Assembly (NCBI RefSeq): GCF_002220365.1
Contig: NZ_MTHB01000023.1
Coordinates: 116,785-180,784, forward strand
Reading direction: 5' to 3'
From: Caballeronia sordidicola
GTDB taxonomy: Bacteria > Pseudomonadota > Gammaproteobacteria > Burkholderiales > Burkholderiaceae
Length of the DNA stretch: 64,000 nt
Below, piece by piece: positions 56,707-64,000 of the stretch. The notes under the pieces were generated by a model. That model was not told the DNA's origin, did no database searches, and saw nothing but the letters and a program-made list of their open reading frames with translations. Numbering within the stretch: the stretch's first letter is position 1; the number at the start of each line of letters is the position of its first letter. The translations under genes were made by a program, and so were the position numbers.

Positions 56707-58116
56707 CTAAAAGAACAACCATCCAGTAAGCAGGAACAAGGGCAGCAAAATGACTGCCGACCAGCCGAGATACGCAAAGAATCCCGGCATGACAATGCCG
56801 CGCGATTCGGCAATCGCCTTGACCATGAAGTTGGGCGCGTTGCCGATATAGCTGTTCGCGCCCATGAACACGGCACCGGCCGAAATGGCGGCGAGCGTGG
56901 TCGCGCCAGTCGTCATCAACGTTGGGGCATCGCCGCCGGCGAGGTTAAAGAACACGAGATATGTGGGCGCGTTGTCGAGAAAGGACGACAGCAATCCCGT
57001 CGCCCAGAAGTACGCAATGTCGATTGGCTTGCCGCTTGCATCGGTCACCATGTGCACGATACCGGCGAACGCCCCGCCCGCACCCGCGCGCAGGATCATG
57101 ATCACGGGCGCGATGGTGATGAAGATGGCGGCGAACAACTTCGCGACTTCTTCAATAGGCCCCCAGTTGAACGCGTTGCCAGCGCGCGCGCTTTTTGGCG
57201 TGAGCATGAGCGACAAGAGGGTGAGCGAGACAAGCAGCACATCGCGCACGGCGTTCTGCAACGCGACATGCGTACCGACTACATCGAACTCGATGCCCGG
57301 TTTCCACAAGCCGCTCATCAGCACCAGCGCGACCACCGCAGCGAGCAGAACGAAATTGATCTTGCCGTCCACGCTCAATGGCGTTTTCACCTCACTTCGA
57401 TGCACCACTTCTTCCTTGGCGAAGTAATAGCGGTCGAGCGCGTAGAAAAGCGCCAGCAAAACCACGCAGATAAAGAGCGTTGGCGCGGCGAGATGCACCG
57501 TGGTCCAGAAAAAACTCACGCCATTCAGGAAGCCGAGGAACAGCGGCGGATCCCCGAGCGGTGAGAGCGCACCGCCGGCATTGGCCACAAGAAATATGAA
57601 GAACACCACGCGATGCACAACGTGCTTGCAATGTTCGTTGGCACGCAGCAGCGGGCGAATCAGCAGCATTGCCGCGCCCGTCGTTCCCATGATGCTGGCG
57701 AGCACCGTGCCGAGCGCGAGCAGCCCGGTATTCAGACGCGGGGATCCGTGCAGGTCGCCATGCAGGCAGATGCCGCCGGCGACGGTGAAGAGCGTAGTGA
57801 GCAGGATGATGAAAGGCACATACTCTTCCAGCATGGCGTGCACGAAGGTGGCGAACGCAACCTGCGTACCAAAGCCAAGCGCAAAAGGCACAAGGAACAC
57901 GAGCGCCCAGGCCGCCGATATCTTGCCGAAATGACGATGCCAGGCGTGCGGCGCGATCAGCGGCACGGTCGCGATGGATAAGAGGATGCCGGCGAACGGA
58001 AGTCCCCACAGCGCAGACAGCGTGGCGCCATCAAGCGATGCCGCGGAGGCGGTCAACGGCAGTGAGAGGAGCACCAGGCCTTGCCATAAGCGTCGCATGT
58101 TCACGGATGTGCTCAT
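56707..58116 (-). CDS. NhaD/CitMHS-like ion transporter
   Basis: 469 residues with about 12 hydrophobic helices. The signal-like start and conserved segments GTVLASIMGTTGAAMLLIRP, NAGGALSPLGDPPLFLGFL and FLDNAPTYLVFFNLAGGD match the ion-transporter superfamily group annotated as NhaD-like sodium:proton antiporters or CitMHS_2. Which ion it moves cannot be read from sequence. An alternative ATG lies at 58098. Confidence 0.82.
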   Translation of the reverse strand: MSTSVNMRRLWQGLVLLSLPLTASAASLDGATLSALWGLPFAGILLSIATVPLIAPHAWHRHFGKISAAWALVFLVPFALGFGTQVAFATFVHAMLEEYVPFIILLTTLFTVAGGICLHGDLHGSPRLNTGLLALGTVLASIMGTTGAAMLLIRPLLRANEHCKHVVHRVVFFIFLVANAGGALSPLGDPPLFLGFLNGVSFFWTTVHLAAPTLFICVVLLALFYALDRYYFAKEEVVHRSEVKTPLSVDGKINFVLLAAVVALVLMSGLWKPGIEFDVVGTHVALQNAVRDVLLVSLTLLSLMLTPKSARAGNAFNWGPIEEVAKLFAAIFITIAPVIMILRAGAGGAFAGIVHMVTDASGKPIDIAYFWATGLLSSFLDNAPTYLVFFNLAGGDAPTLMTTGATTLAAISAGAVFMGANSYIGNAPNFMVKAIAESRGIVMPGFFAYLGWSAVILLPLFLLTGWLFF

Positions 58117-58329
58117 GCGCGTGCACCGCCGCTTGCGTCTGCGGCCGCAGCGCGCAGCCGTAAGCCCTGGTCTCTTGAGTTCCGGCGTGCGGCCGATGTA
58201 TTCATGATGCTGTCCTCGCTGGCCTGTGCGTCGATCAAGGACTCGATTATAACGAGCGCTCCCGCTCGACTACCCTCGACCAAACGGCTAACGCGCAGCA
58301 GCGCCAGACCTCAAGAACACCCGCGTGGG

Positions 58330-59520
58330 TTACTGTTCTTCCACGAGTTTGGCGATGTCGAACACCTGGCGCAGGTAGGCAAGATAGGCCTGGTCGTCAC
58401 ACATGTTCTTGCCGGGGGAATCGGACAGTTTGGCCACGGGCTGGCCATTGCAGCGGACCATCTTGATCACGATCTGCAGCGGCTGATAACCCAGGTCGTT
58501 GGTCAGGTTCGTGCCCACGCCGAAAGCGAGCTGACAGCGGCCGCGGAAACGTTCGTAGAGGCGCAGGACCTTGGGAATGTCGAGTGCGTCGGAGAACACG
58601 AGCACCTTGGTGCGCGGGTCACAACGGTTCTCTTCGTAATGACGGATCAGGCGCTCGCCCCAGTCGAACGGATCGCCGGAGTCGTGGCGGGCGCCGTCGA
58701 AGAGCTTGCAGAAGTACATGTCGAAGTCGTTCAGGAACGCCTTCATGCCATAGACGTCGGAGAGCGCAATACCCAGGTCGCCGCGATACTCCTTCGCCCA
58801 CATTTCGAAGCCGAAGATCTGCGAGTCGCGCAGCCGCGGACCGAGCGCCTGGCAAGCCTGAAGGTATTCGTGCGCCATGGTCCCGAGCGGACGCAAGCCG
58901 TGCTTCATGGCGTAGTGGACGTTGCTCGTGCCCGTGAACTGTTCGCCCAGGCCTTCCTTCAGCTTGAGGATGACCTCCTCGTGCCACTGCTTGGAGAACC
59001 GGCGGCGGGTGCCGTAGTCGGCAATCTTGCAGTCGGAGACTTCCGGACGGCCGTGCAGCAACTGGATCTTGTCGCGCAAGCGGTCTCGGCCGGTATCGAA
59101 GGTCGGTTCGCGTTGCGTGTTGCGGAAATACACCTCGTTGACAATCGCGAGGATCGGGATCTCGAACAGGATGGTATGCAGCCACGGGCCAACAATATCA
59201 ATGTCGATCTCGCCGTTCTGCTTGGCGGACGGCTTGATCGTGACGGACTTCTCATTGAGATGAAAGAGCGCGAGGAAGTCGATGAAATCGCTCTTGATGA
59301 AGCGCATCCGGCGAAGGTAGTCGAGCTCTTCTTCCTTGAAGCGCAGATGGCAAAGCTGGCGCACTTCGTCACGTATCTCGTCTATATACGGCACGAGATC
59401 GACATCCGGCGTGCGGCAGCGAAACTTGTATTCCGCGTGTGCCGCCGGGAAGTGATGCAGCACGACCTGCATCATCGTGAACTTGTAGAGATCGGTATCG
59501 AGCAGCGAATGGATAATCAT
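58330..59520 (-). CDS. pncB: Nicotinate phosphoribosyltransferase
   Basis: Makes nicotinate mononucleotide from nicotinate and PRPP in NAD salvage. The 396-residue protein begins [20 protein letters not shown], a family signature. It has [20 protein letters not shown], which bears the phosphorylated His, and the later [13 protein letters not shown] and [14 protein letters not shown]-site motifs. The start at 59520 is the conserved one. Divergent from fdxA. Confidence 0.96.
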   Translation of the reverse strand: MIIHSLLDTDLYKFTMMQVVLHHFPAAHAEYKFRCRTPDVDLVPYIDEIRDEVRQLCHLRFKEEELDYLRRMRFIKSDFIDFLALFHLNEKSVTIKPSAKQNGEIDIDIVGPWLHTILFEIPILAIVNEVYFRNTQREPTFDTGRDRLRDKIQLLHGRPEVSDCKIADYGTRRRFSKQWHEEVILKLKEGLGEQFTGTSNVHYAMKHGLRPLGTMAHEYLQACQALGPRLRDSQIFGFEMWAKEYRGDLGIALSDVYGMKAFLNDFDMYFCKLFDGARHDSGDPFDWGERLIRHYEENRCDPRTKVLVFSDALDIPKVLRLYERFRGRCQLAFGVGTNLTNDLGYQPLQIVIKMVRCNGQPVAKLSDSPGKNMCDDQAYLAYLRQVFDIAKLVEEQ

Positions 59521-59954
59521 GGTTCCAGACGAACGGCTAGGAAAACGGGTGAAGGCGCGGGTAGCACCGCCCACAAAAGCGCGGGTAAAACCGCAAACGG
59601 ACCCGGCACGCCCCGACGCACAGGATGCGTCGCCCCCGGCGGCCTCCAGCGCATGTTACCCGAAGTGTCCGCCCGCAGCGCCTTACCCACGTGGCCGATG
59701 CACGCCCGACAGGAGGCGCGTGGAAGCTCACCGGCGACCCATAAACAAATCACTAAACGATATAAGGCCTTCTGGCCGGGGGTCGCGCTCAAATATACCG
59801 GTACGCTACAATAACGGTTTTGGCGCGCAGATCGTGCACAGTCGAGCTATATACAGCCTGCAGCCCCGAATGGAGACGCTCGGTTCGCTGGTTGGACCCC
59901 GACGTTCATGTCGCCCTCGCCGCCGCCCCACGAATTCCGTATGCAGGAGCCTGA
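59521..59954. other. Intergenic region between pncB and fdxA
   Basis: 434 bp between divergent genes. A TACAAT box at 59807-59812 could be part of an fdxA promoter, without a clear -35. I see no other gene or repeat. Confidence 0.5.
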
Positions 59955-60278
59955 ATGACTCACGTTGTGACCGAAAGCTGCATTAAGTGCCGCTATACCG
60001 ATTGCGTGGACGTGTGCCCGGTGGATTGCTTCCGCGAAGGTCCCAACTTCCTCTCGATCGATCCGGACGAGTGCATCGACTGCGCCGTTTGCGTGGCCGA
60101 ATGCCCGGTCAATGCAATCTATGCTGAAGAAGATGTCCCCGGTGATCAACAGCATTTCATTGAACTGAACGCCGAGCTGTCGCGCGGCTGGCCGAGCATT
60201 ACCAAGACCAAGGCGCCGCTGCCCGAAGCCGACGAGTTCAAGGACGTGAAAGACAAGCTCGAACTGCTGGCGCGTTGA
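59955..60278 (+). CDS. fdxA: Ferredoxin FdxA ([3Fe-4S][4Fe-4S])
   Basis: A 107-residue 7Fe ferredoxin. Cluster ligands are visible in [18 protein letters not shown] and [12 protein letters not shown]: one motif C-x7-C-x3-CP and a full C-x2-C-x2-C-x3-CP, the pattern of FdxA. The acidic helical C-terminus ends DKLELLAR. It transfers electrons in unspecified redox reactions. It is the last clear core gene before the tRNA-Asn. Confidence 0.96.
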   Translation: MTHVVTESCIKCRYTDCVDVCPVDCFREGPNFLSIDPDECIDCAVCVAECPVNAIYAEEDVPGDQQHFIELNAELSRGWPSITKTKAPLPEADEFKDVKDKLELLAR

Positions 60279-60359
60279 GCATGAGGGGCCGCACGTCGTC
60301 GCATCTGTAGTAACGCTTCGCTCGTTTGTGACTTTTTGAATTGAGATGAACACAGGGTG

Positions 60360-60388
60360 TTGACAGGCTGTTTTACCCTCCATATAAT
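60360..60388 (+). promoter_or_regulatory. Perfect consensus sigma-70 promoter of tRNA-Asn
   Basis: TTGACA (60360-60365), a 17-bp spacer, TATAAT (60383-60388): both boxes match consensus exactly. The tRNA begins 22 bp after the -10 box. Confidence 0.95.
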
Positions 60389-60410
60389 TTCGTTTCTCTG
60401 CTGCAGATGT

Positions 60411-60486
60411 TCCTCGATAGCTCAGTTGGTAGAGCGCCGGACTGTTAATCCGTAGGTCCCTGGTTCGAGCCCAGGTCGAGGAGCCA
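60411..60486 (+). tRNA. tRNA-Asn (GTT)
   Basis: Acceptor TCCTCGA (60411-60417) pairs with TCGAGGA (60476-60482), discriminator G, CCA encoded at 60484-60486. The anticodon loop is CTGTTAA, anticodon GTT. tRNA 3' ends are common integration targets; the DNA to the right looks accessory. Confidence 0.98.
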
Positions 60487-60495
60487 AGAATCGTT

Positions 60496-60528
60496 ACCGT
60501 GAACCACCTGTTGGATATGGTTCACGGT
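60496..60528. repeat. Inverted repeat just after tRNA-Asn
   Basis: ACCGTGAACCA (60496-60506) and TGGTTCACGGT (60518-60528) are perfect 11-bp arms with an 11-nt loop, 9 bp after the CCA. It may be the tRNA terminator, though the T-tract is weak. Confidence 0.7.
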
Positions 60529-60578
60529 TCTACGACGATCGTATTCAATCCTCGCTGTATCCCCCGCAAGAACTACAC

Positions 60579-60827
60579 TCACCACAAGTCAGTCAGGAAG
60601 ATCCTAATTTTCTTCGGATCGCTCGAACTGCGAATCATCGTTTTAATCTCACCTGCCGCACGAATCATCCGCTCTTCGGTGATCAGCATCTCCGGTTCCG
60701 GCACCTTTCCAAAGTCCACAAGCGCTTGCTTAACGTCGTCCGCTTCAGCACACCGCTCTCTTATACGATCAGCTATTAACTCGAGCGGCATAGTCCCTAA
60801 TTCGACTGCGCTATACAGCGCGGACAA
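60579..60827 (-). CDS. Small ORF of unknown function (possibly a fragment)
   Basis: 82 residues if it starts with TTG at 60827; no ATG precedes it in frame before a stop at 60864-60866. An internal ATG gives MPLELIADRIRERCAEADDV. The peptide is amphipathic and helical-looking, ending KKIRIFLTDLW. I do not recognise it. It lies between tRNA-Asn and a secretion-ATPase remnant, so it may be a cut-down island gene. Base composition is more AT-rich than the core genes. Confidence 0.4.
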   Translation of the reverse strand: MSALYSAVELGTMPLELIADRIRERCAEADDVKQALVDFGKVPEPEMLITEERMIRAAGEIKTMIRSSSDPKKIRIFLTDLW

Positions 60828-60866
60828 CTCAGTAGACGAAGGTCGGGCGTTGCAATGTGAACGTTA

Positions 60867-61145
60867 ATGATTCTTGTTCAATATCTGGAATACGGGGCAG
60901 CCCCGGCGATGCCGCTCGCCGGCCTGTCGAACATTACCGAGGTGCAAGGCTGCGGCGCGGCATGGGGCAGCGTCGACGCGGCAGGATTGCTCGGGCGCGT
61001 GGTGGACGGCCTCGGCAATCCGCTCGACGGCGGTCCGTTGTTGCCGCCGCCAGCGATAACGGCCGCGGCCGCGGCGAACGGGGTCGCTGATTGGGACAGC
61101 CGGAGCCGCGTCGCCGACGATACGGAAGTTGGCTCCGTCATATGA
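60867..61145 (+). pseudogene. Truncated type III secretion/flagellar-type ATPase fragment
   Basis: 92 codons. The segment AGLLGRVVDGLGNPLDGGPL is the hinge between the N-terminal beta-barrel and the catalytic domain of FliI/SctN ATPases, where the family reads 'LLGRVLDGLG.PLDG.gPL'. The preceding stretch PLAGLSNITEVQG is where the barrel ends with 'L..l..i..G'. The Walker A and the rest of the ATPase are missing, replaced by about 30 unrelated residues (AITAAAAANGVADWDSRSRV...). So it is a remnant. Flagellar FliI is less likely than secretion SctN, because the neighbour looks like an effector. No ribosome binding site is visible. Confidence 0.6.
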
Positions 61146-61276
61146 AATAGTAGGGATATCGAATCATCATCCGGCGTACTTATGTATAGCCGTAGAAATA
61201 TCGTGTCGCCGACCCGACCGACCCCGCTTGATCGCGCTACGGACGTGCGGGGCGCGGGTGGATCGCGGGCCAATCT

Positions 61277-64000
61277 TCAGCGTGGTGGCGGTGTGAAGCT
61301 GACCGGCTGTAGCGTGGTATAGGCCGGTGTCTCTCCCTGTGGATAGACCAGTTCCTCCTCGCCTGTGTAGATGTTCTTCGCGAAAGTGGGCTCGTTGATC
61401 GGCACCTCGGTCAGATGCATGCCGATGCGGGGAGTCAGCGCCGCGTCTTGAGACGTCGCCATGGCGATTTCGTCGACTCTGAATATCGTGTTGGGCCGGA
61501 ATAGCCATTCGTGCTCCCCGGGGGCCAACGTGGTGACGCGGTGAATAAAGGGCGTCGCCGACTCTGACTGGATGTCGTAAAGCGCGAACGCATCCCCGGG
61601 CGCGGCGACATAATCACCGTCCGCCAGGTTTGCCTGTGCGTATTCACTGTCGCTGGCCGCGGACATGAAAGCCGGCGAATTGGTCACGTAGTCCCCCGGT
61701 CTAAACTGGCGCGCATAGTTGCCGGGGACCTCCGCGATGCGAAGCAGGCGGCTATCGCCGTTTGGCCTCGGCAATTTGCTCAGGGCGGTCTGCAACGACT
61801 CTGCGCGCGCGGCGGTGTCGCTTTGGTAGGTGCGATCGCGCAACTGCTGGTTGAGTTCGTAATTGACGTCCTCGTCCTCCGAACCTGTCGAGTAGTCTTC
61901 GCTCACATCCAGATACGTCCAGTTCCGGAGGGCGTGTTGCTGATCGGAGGGAAGTTGATCGAATGCGGAGTGATACGAATGGGTGAACTCCTCATTGCTG
62001 AGCATGTCGTCCGCGGCGGAGTGCCACGTCCTCGGAATGAGCGTTTCCAGCATGCTGGCGGAAGCCGGCGCGCCGGTTGAGGTCGAGATTTGCAAGGTCG
62101 GCGCGCCCGGTCGCGCTGGCTGAGCGCCGGCAGCTGGTAATTCGCCCGGGTTCATGCCGCCTTTCAGCCCAACGTTGGTGTGGACCTCCCAGTCACCTTG
62201 AGTATTGAGCCTGACCGGATACTGAGGACGGTACGCGTTATCGGGCTGATACACGCGCCAGGTATTGTTGTCCAGGTCAAAGCGCGCAGGATAGGTCTTC
62301 CCGCCGCTGCTGATGTAGTGCTGCCCGTTATCGTCGATCAGTACATTCTTCCAGCCCATGGCGGCTTTCAATGAATCGGGCGCTGGCTGCACCGCGTAGC
62401 TGTCAGGCAAGCTTGCTTTCGCACCGCTGATGCGCTGCGACGCCTCAGCGACGGCCGCGTCCACACTCAGACCTTGCGCGGCGGCATGGACGGTCGGCTG
62501 CGCGCTGTGCACCCCTGCCTGGCCGGCTTGGCCGGCTGGCGCCGATGGCACTGGGACCGTTGTGTCACCCGTCGTGGCCGGGTGCTCGGGCAGGTGTCCC
62601 TCGGAACCAGCCTTGACGACGGCTCCGGCCTCCTTCGCGGCAAGCCGTTCAGCGAAAGCCGCCTCACCGCCCCCCGCGACGAGCCCGAGCAGGCCGGATG
62701 CCAGGTCGATCCCTAGCCGCGTGTTTGCCGACAATGACGTGTGCGGGTCGAGTGCCGCCGAGAGGGGAGCGAACGGCGTCAGGCCGAGCAGAAACCGCGT
62801 GGCGCCCTCGAACACCTGCTCGGCCAGTTTTTCCCCGCGCGCGCGCGGCGTGATCGAATAGTCCTTGTACGACGAGTCGTGCAGCACGGCGTTGTACCGG
62901 TCCGCCAGATCGCGGACATAGTCGGGGCCGGCCGGCGGCAGGTTATTCAGGATGTCGAGATAGTTTTTCTGGGCGTCGACGCCAGAGGCGTTCAGGTTGC
63001 GTCCTGCTTCGACCGACCATTTGACGAGCTTGTCGTGCAGCGTGGGGTCGTCCCGCATCCGCTGCGTGAATGCCAGCAGCCGGCGGTCTGCCAGATCGTC
63101 ACGGCCAGTGCCCGGATTGGTGCTGTACAACTGGCGCCCGATCAGCTCGTAGCGCTTGCCCGGCGCATTGGTGAGCGCGTCGGCTTCGTGGATGATCCGG
63201 TTGACTTCCGCGTTCGCGGCTGCCCATTTGCCGGCTTCCTGTGTCGTGTGTTGATCGATTGCTGTGCCGACCTTGTGCTGCAGGTTGTTCTTCAACTCGG
63301 CCGCCAGCGTGAAATAGCGCTCACGTGCAGCCGGCGTCGCGGCGTTGACGAACCCCTCGCGCAGGCGCGGTAGTGCGCTGAGTTGCTGCCGGTCGCCCAA
63401 TCCGGTCAGATAACCTGCACCGACCGGACGGTTGAACACACTCAATGCGCGTTCGACGGAATCGTTCTCGGCGACAGTGGCGCGCTCGAGCACCGCGTCG
63501 CCCAGCTTGGACAGCTGTTCATCGGCATGTTGACGGCCATTCGCGTCCTTGCTGTCGCGGAAAGCGACGTCGAGCGTTGCAAGGGCACCGGCGTAGGCCT
63601 GGTGTTCGGCGCGAGGCAGTGTGTTGATCTGGGCCTGGAGCGCGTTGACGTTCTGCTCGAAGTCCTGGACCTCGGGAGGGTAGCCTTTGAGGCTCAGCTT
63701 GAGGTCCGTCGCAAGCTTCGCCTGGTTCTGCTCGTCCGCGTCGTTGCTCCTCGACAAACGCGTCATGTTGGGCAGTGTCTTCGTGTCGTACGCGACGAGC
63801 AGGTTCGTGAGTTCGTCGCGTGTGGCGCTAACTAGCAGCGGGCGGGCGGAACGTTGCGAGGGTTGCGAGGGTTGCGAGGGTTGCGAGGGTTGCGAGGGTT
63901 GCGAGGGTTGCGAGGGTTGCGAGGGTTGCGAGGGTTGCGAGGGTTGCGAGGGTTGCGAGGGTTGCGAGGGTTGCGAGGGTTGCGAGGGTTGCGAGGGTTG
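61277..64000 (-). CDS. Large effector-like protein with C-terminal ADP-ribosyltransferase domain (5' end outside the window)
   Basis: At least 907 codons are open; the start is beyond the window. An ATG at 63766 is in frame, but coding sequence continues upstream of it (LLVSATRDELTNLLVAYDTK) into a Pro-Ser-Gln repeat that reaches the last base. N-terminal to middle parts are helical, with a hydrophobic stretch around 62690-62810. A GQHYISSGGKTYPARFDLDN then TWRVYQPDN segment resembles a domain found in large secreted bacterial proteins. The C-terminal 220 residues show R-S-E ART features: Arg at 61739-61741 (RLLRIAEVP), FMSAASD in the STS place, and E-H-E at 61508-61516 (GEHEWLFRPNTIFRV). A type III effector is suggested by the ATPase remnant next door. 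Confidence 0.72.
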   Translation of the reverse strand, partial: QPSQPSQPSQPSQPSQPSQPSQPSQPSQPSQPSQPSQPSQPSQPSQPSQRSARPLLVSATRDELTNLLVAYDTKTLPNMTRLSRSNDADEQNQAKLATDLKLSLKGYPPEVQDFEQNVNALQAQINTLPRAEHQAYAGALATLDVAFRDSKDANGRQHADEQLSKLGDAVLERATVAENDSVERALSVFNRPVGAGYLTGLGDRQQLSALPRLREGFVNAATPAARERYFTLAAELKNNLQHKVGTAIDQHTTQEAGKWAAANAEVNRIIHEADALTNAPGKRYELIGRQLYSTNPGTGRDDLADRRLLAFTQRMRDDPTLHDKLVKWSVEAGRNLNASGVDAQKNYLDILNNLPPAGPDYVRDLADRYNAVLHDSSYKDYSITPRARGEKLAEQVFEGATRFLLGLTPFAPLSAALDPHTSLSANTRLGIDLASGLLGLVAGGGEAAFAERLAAKEAGAVVKAGSEGHLPEHPATTGDTTVPVPSAPAGQAGQAGVHSAQPTVHAAAQGLSVDAAVAEASQRISGAKASLPDSYAVQPAPDSLKAAMGWKNVLIDDNGQHYISSGGKTYPARFDLDNNTWRVYQPDNAYRPQYPVRLNTQGDWEVHTNVGLKGGMNPGELPAAGAQPARPGAPTLQISTSTGAPASASMLETLIPRTWHSAADDMLSNEEFTHSYHSAFDQLPSDQQHALRNWTYLDVSEDYSTGSEDEDVNYELNQQLRDRTYQSDTAARAESLQTALSKLPRPNGDSRLLRIAEVPGNYARQFRPGDYVTNSPAFMSAASDSEYAQANLADGDYVAAPGDAFALYDIQSESATPFIHRVTTLAPGEHEWLFRPNTIFRVDEIAMATSQDAALTPRIGMHLTEVPINEPTFAKNIYTGEEELVYPQGETPAYTTLQPVSFTPPPR
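63854..64000. repeat. Perfect 9-bp tandem repeat, at least 16 units, running off the window
   Basis: TTGCGAGGG repeats without a mismatch from 63854 to the last base (16 full units plus 3 nt). In the effector frame on the minus strand each unit encodes Pro-Ser-Gln. The unit is a multiple of three, so copy-number change would alter length but not frame. The tract continues past the window. Confidence 0.97.

Noticed and set aside
55852..57564. 570-codon plus-strand open frame
   Set aside because: Antisense to the hydroxyacid dehydrogenase and ion transporter genes, both with complete motifs.
58204..59814. 536-codon plus-strand open frame
   Set aside because: Antisense to pncB, which is clearly coding.
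60867..61145. Intact small secretion protein
   Set aside because: The similarity covers only the hinge of a FliI/SctN ATPase; Walker A and the catalytic core are absent, so a functional gene is unlikely.
61146..61276. Continuation of the ATPase after the stop at 61145
   Set aside because: The same frame stays open and contains SPTRPTPLDRATDVRGAGG, faintly like the segment before Walker A, but it is too short and weak to count as homologous.
63854..64000. CRISPR array
   Set aside because: The repeat unit is 9 bp with no spacers between units, and it is in frame with a coding region.

Overview
The window is GC-rich chromosome with a core gene order typical of Burkholderiaceae (Burkholderia, Paraburkholderia, Caballeronia). 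The basis is gene content and order: earP next to an elongation factor P with Arg32, rpoE-rseA-rseB-mucD feeding into lepA-lepB-rnc-era-recO-pdxJ-acpS-nagZ, yceD-rpmF-plsX-fabHDG-acpP-fabF, uvrC-pgsA followed by Gly and Cys tRNAs, and an RNase E with a very long Arg/Glu-rich tail. I assign the family from synteny and protein character; I could not search a database, so genus is not claimed.

Layout. 1-4.8 kb: end of an ABC exporter gene, trehalose synthesis otsBA (minus strand), an SCO1-like copper lipoprotein, a CtaG-like cytochrome oxidase assembly protein and an ElaA-like acetyltransferase. 4.9-7.6 kb: accessory DNA with a LysR-like remnant, an AT-richer gene of GT42/DUF115-like appearance and a GT4-like glycosyltransferase. 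7.7-11.7 kb: a compact cluster that reads as a trans-3-hydroxy-L-proline degradation module: a GntR/FCD repressor facing a periplasmic solute-binding protein, a proline-racemase-family enzyme with the Cys/Thr signature of trans-3-hydroxyproline dehydratase, and an ornithine-cyclodeaminase-family reductase. 11.7-15.1 kb: tRNA-Cys, two tRNA-Gly, pgsA and uvrC. 15.4-19.7 kb: earP, efp, a BON lipoprotein and an NtrC-type regulator with altered GAFTGA and Walker B motifs. 19.8-40.4 kb: more than 20 kb transcribed in one direction (minus), linking ribosomal protein L32, phospholipid and fatty acid synthesis, the sigma-E envelope stress operon, secretion, RNA processing, pyridoxal synthesis and cell wall recycling; hairpins with U-tracts cut this run into blocks. 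40.9-45.5 kb: yceF, an RsmI-like methyltransferase, an SppA-like peptidase, a Rieske protein, a Gph-like phosphatase and rluC. 45.5-49.9 kb: a leader of about 0.9 kb and rne. 50-53.3 kb: molybdenum cofactor genes moaA, mobA, moeA. 53.5-60.3 kb: a small membrane protein, a GNAT enzyme, rmuC, a 2-hydroxyacid dehydrogenase, an ion transporter, pncB and the 7Fe ferredoxin fdxA.

60.4-64 kb is the most unusual part. A tRNA-Asn gene with a perfect consensus sigma-70 promoter is followed by what looks like the edge of a genomic island: a small orphan ORF, a truncated fragment resembling a type III secretion or flagellar-type ATPase, and a large minus-strand gene that runs off the window. Its C-terminal domain has the R, Ser and E-x-E arrangement of mono-ADP-ribosyltransferase toxins. 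Its N-terminal side enters a perfect 9-bp tandem repeat encoding Pro-Ser-Gln at least 16 times, up to the last base. I read it as an uncharacterised secreted effector or toxin.
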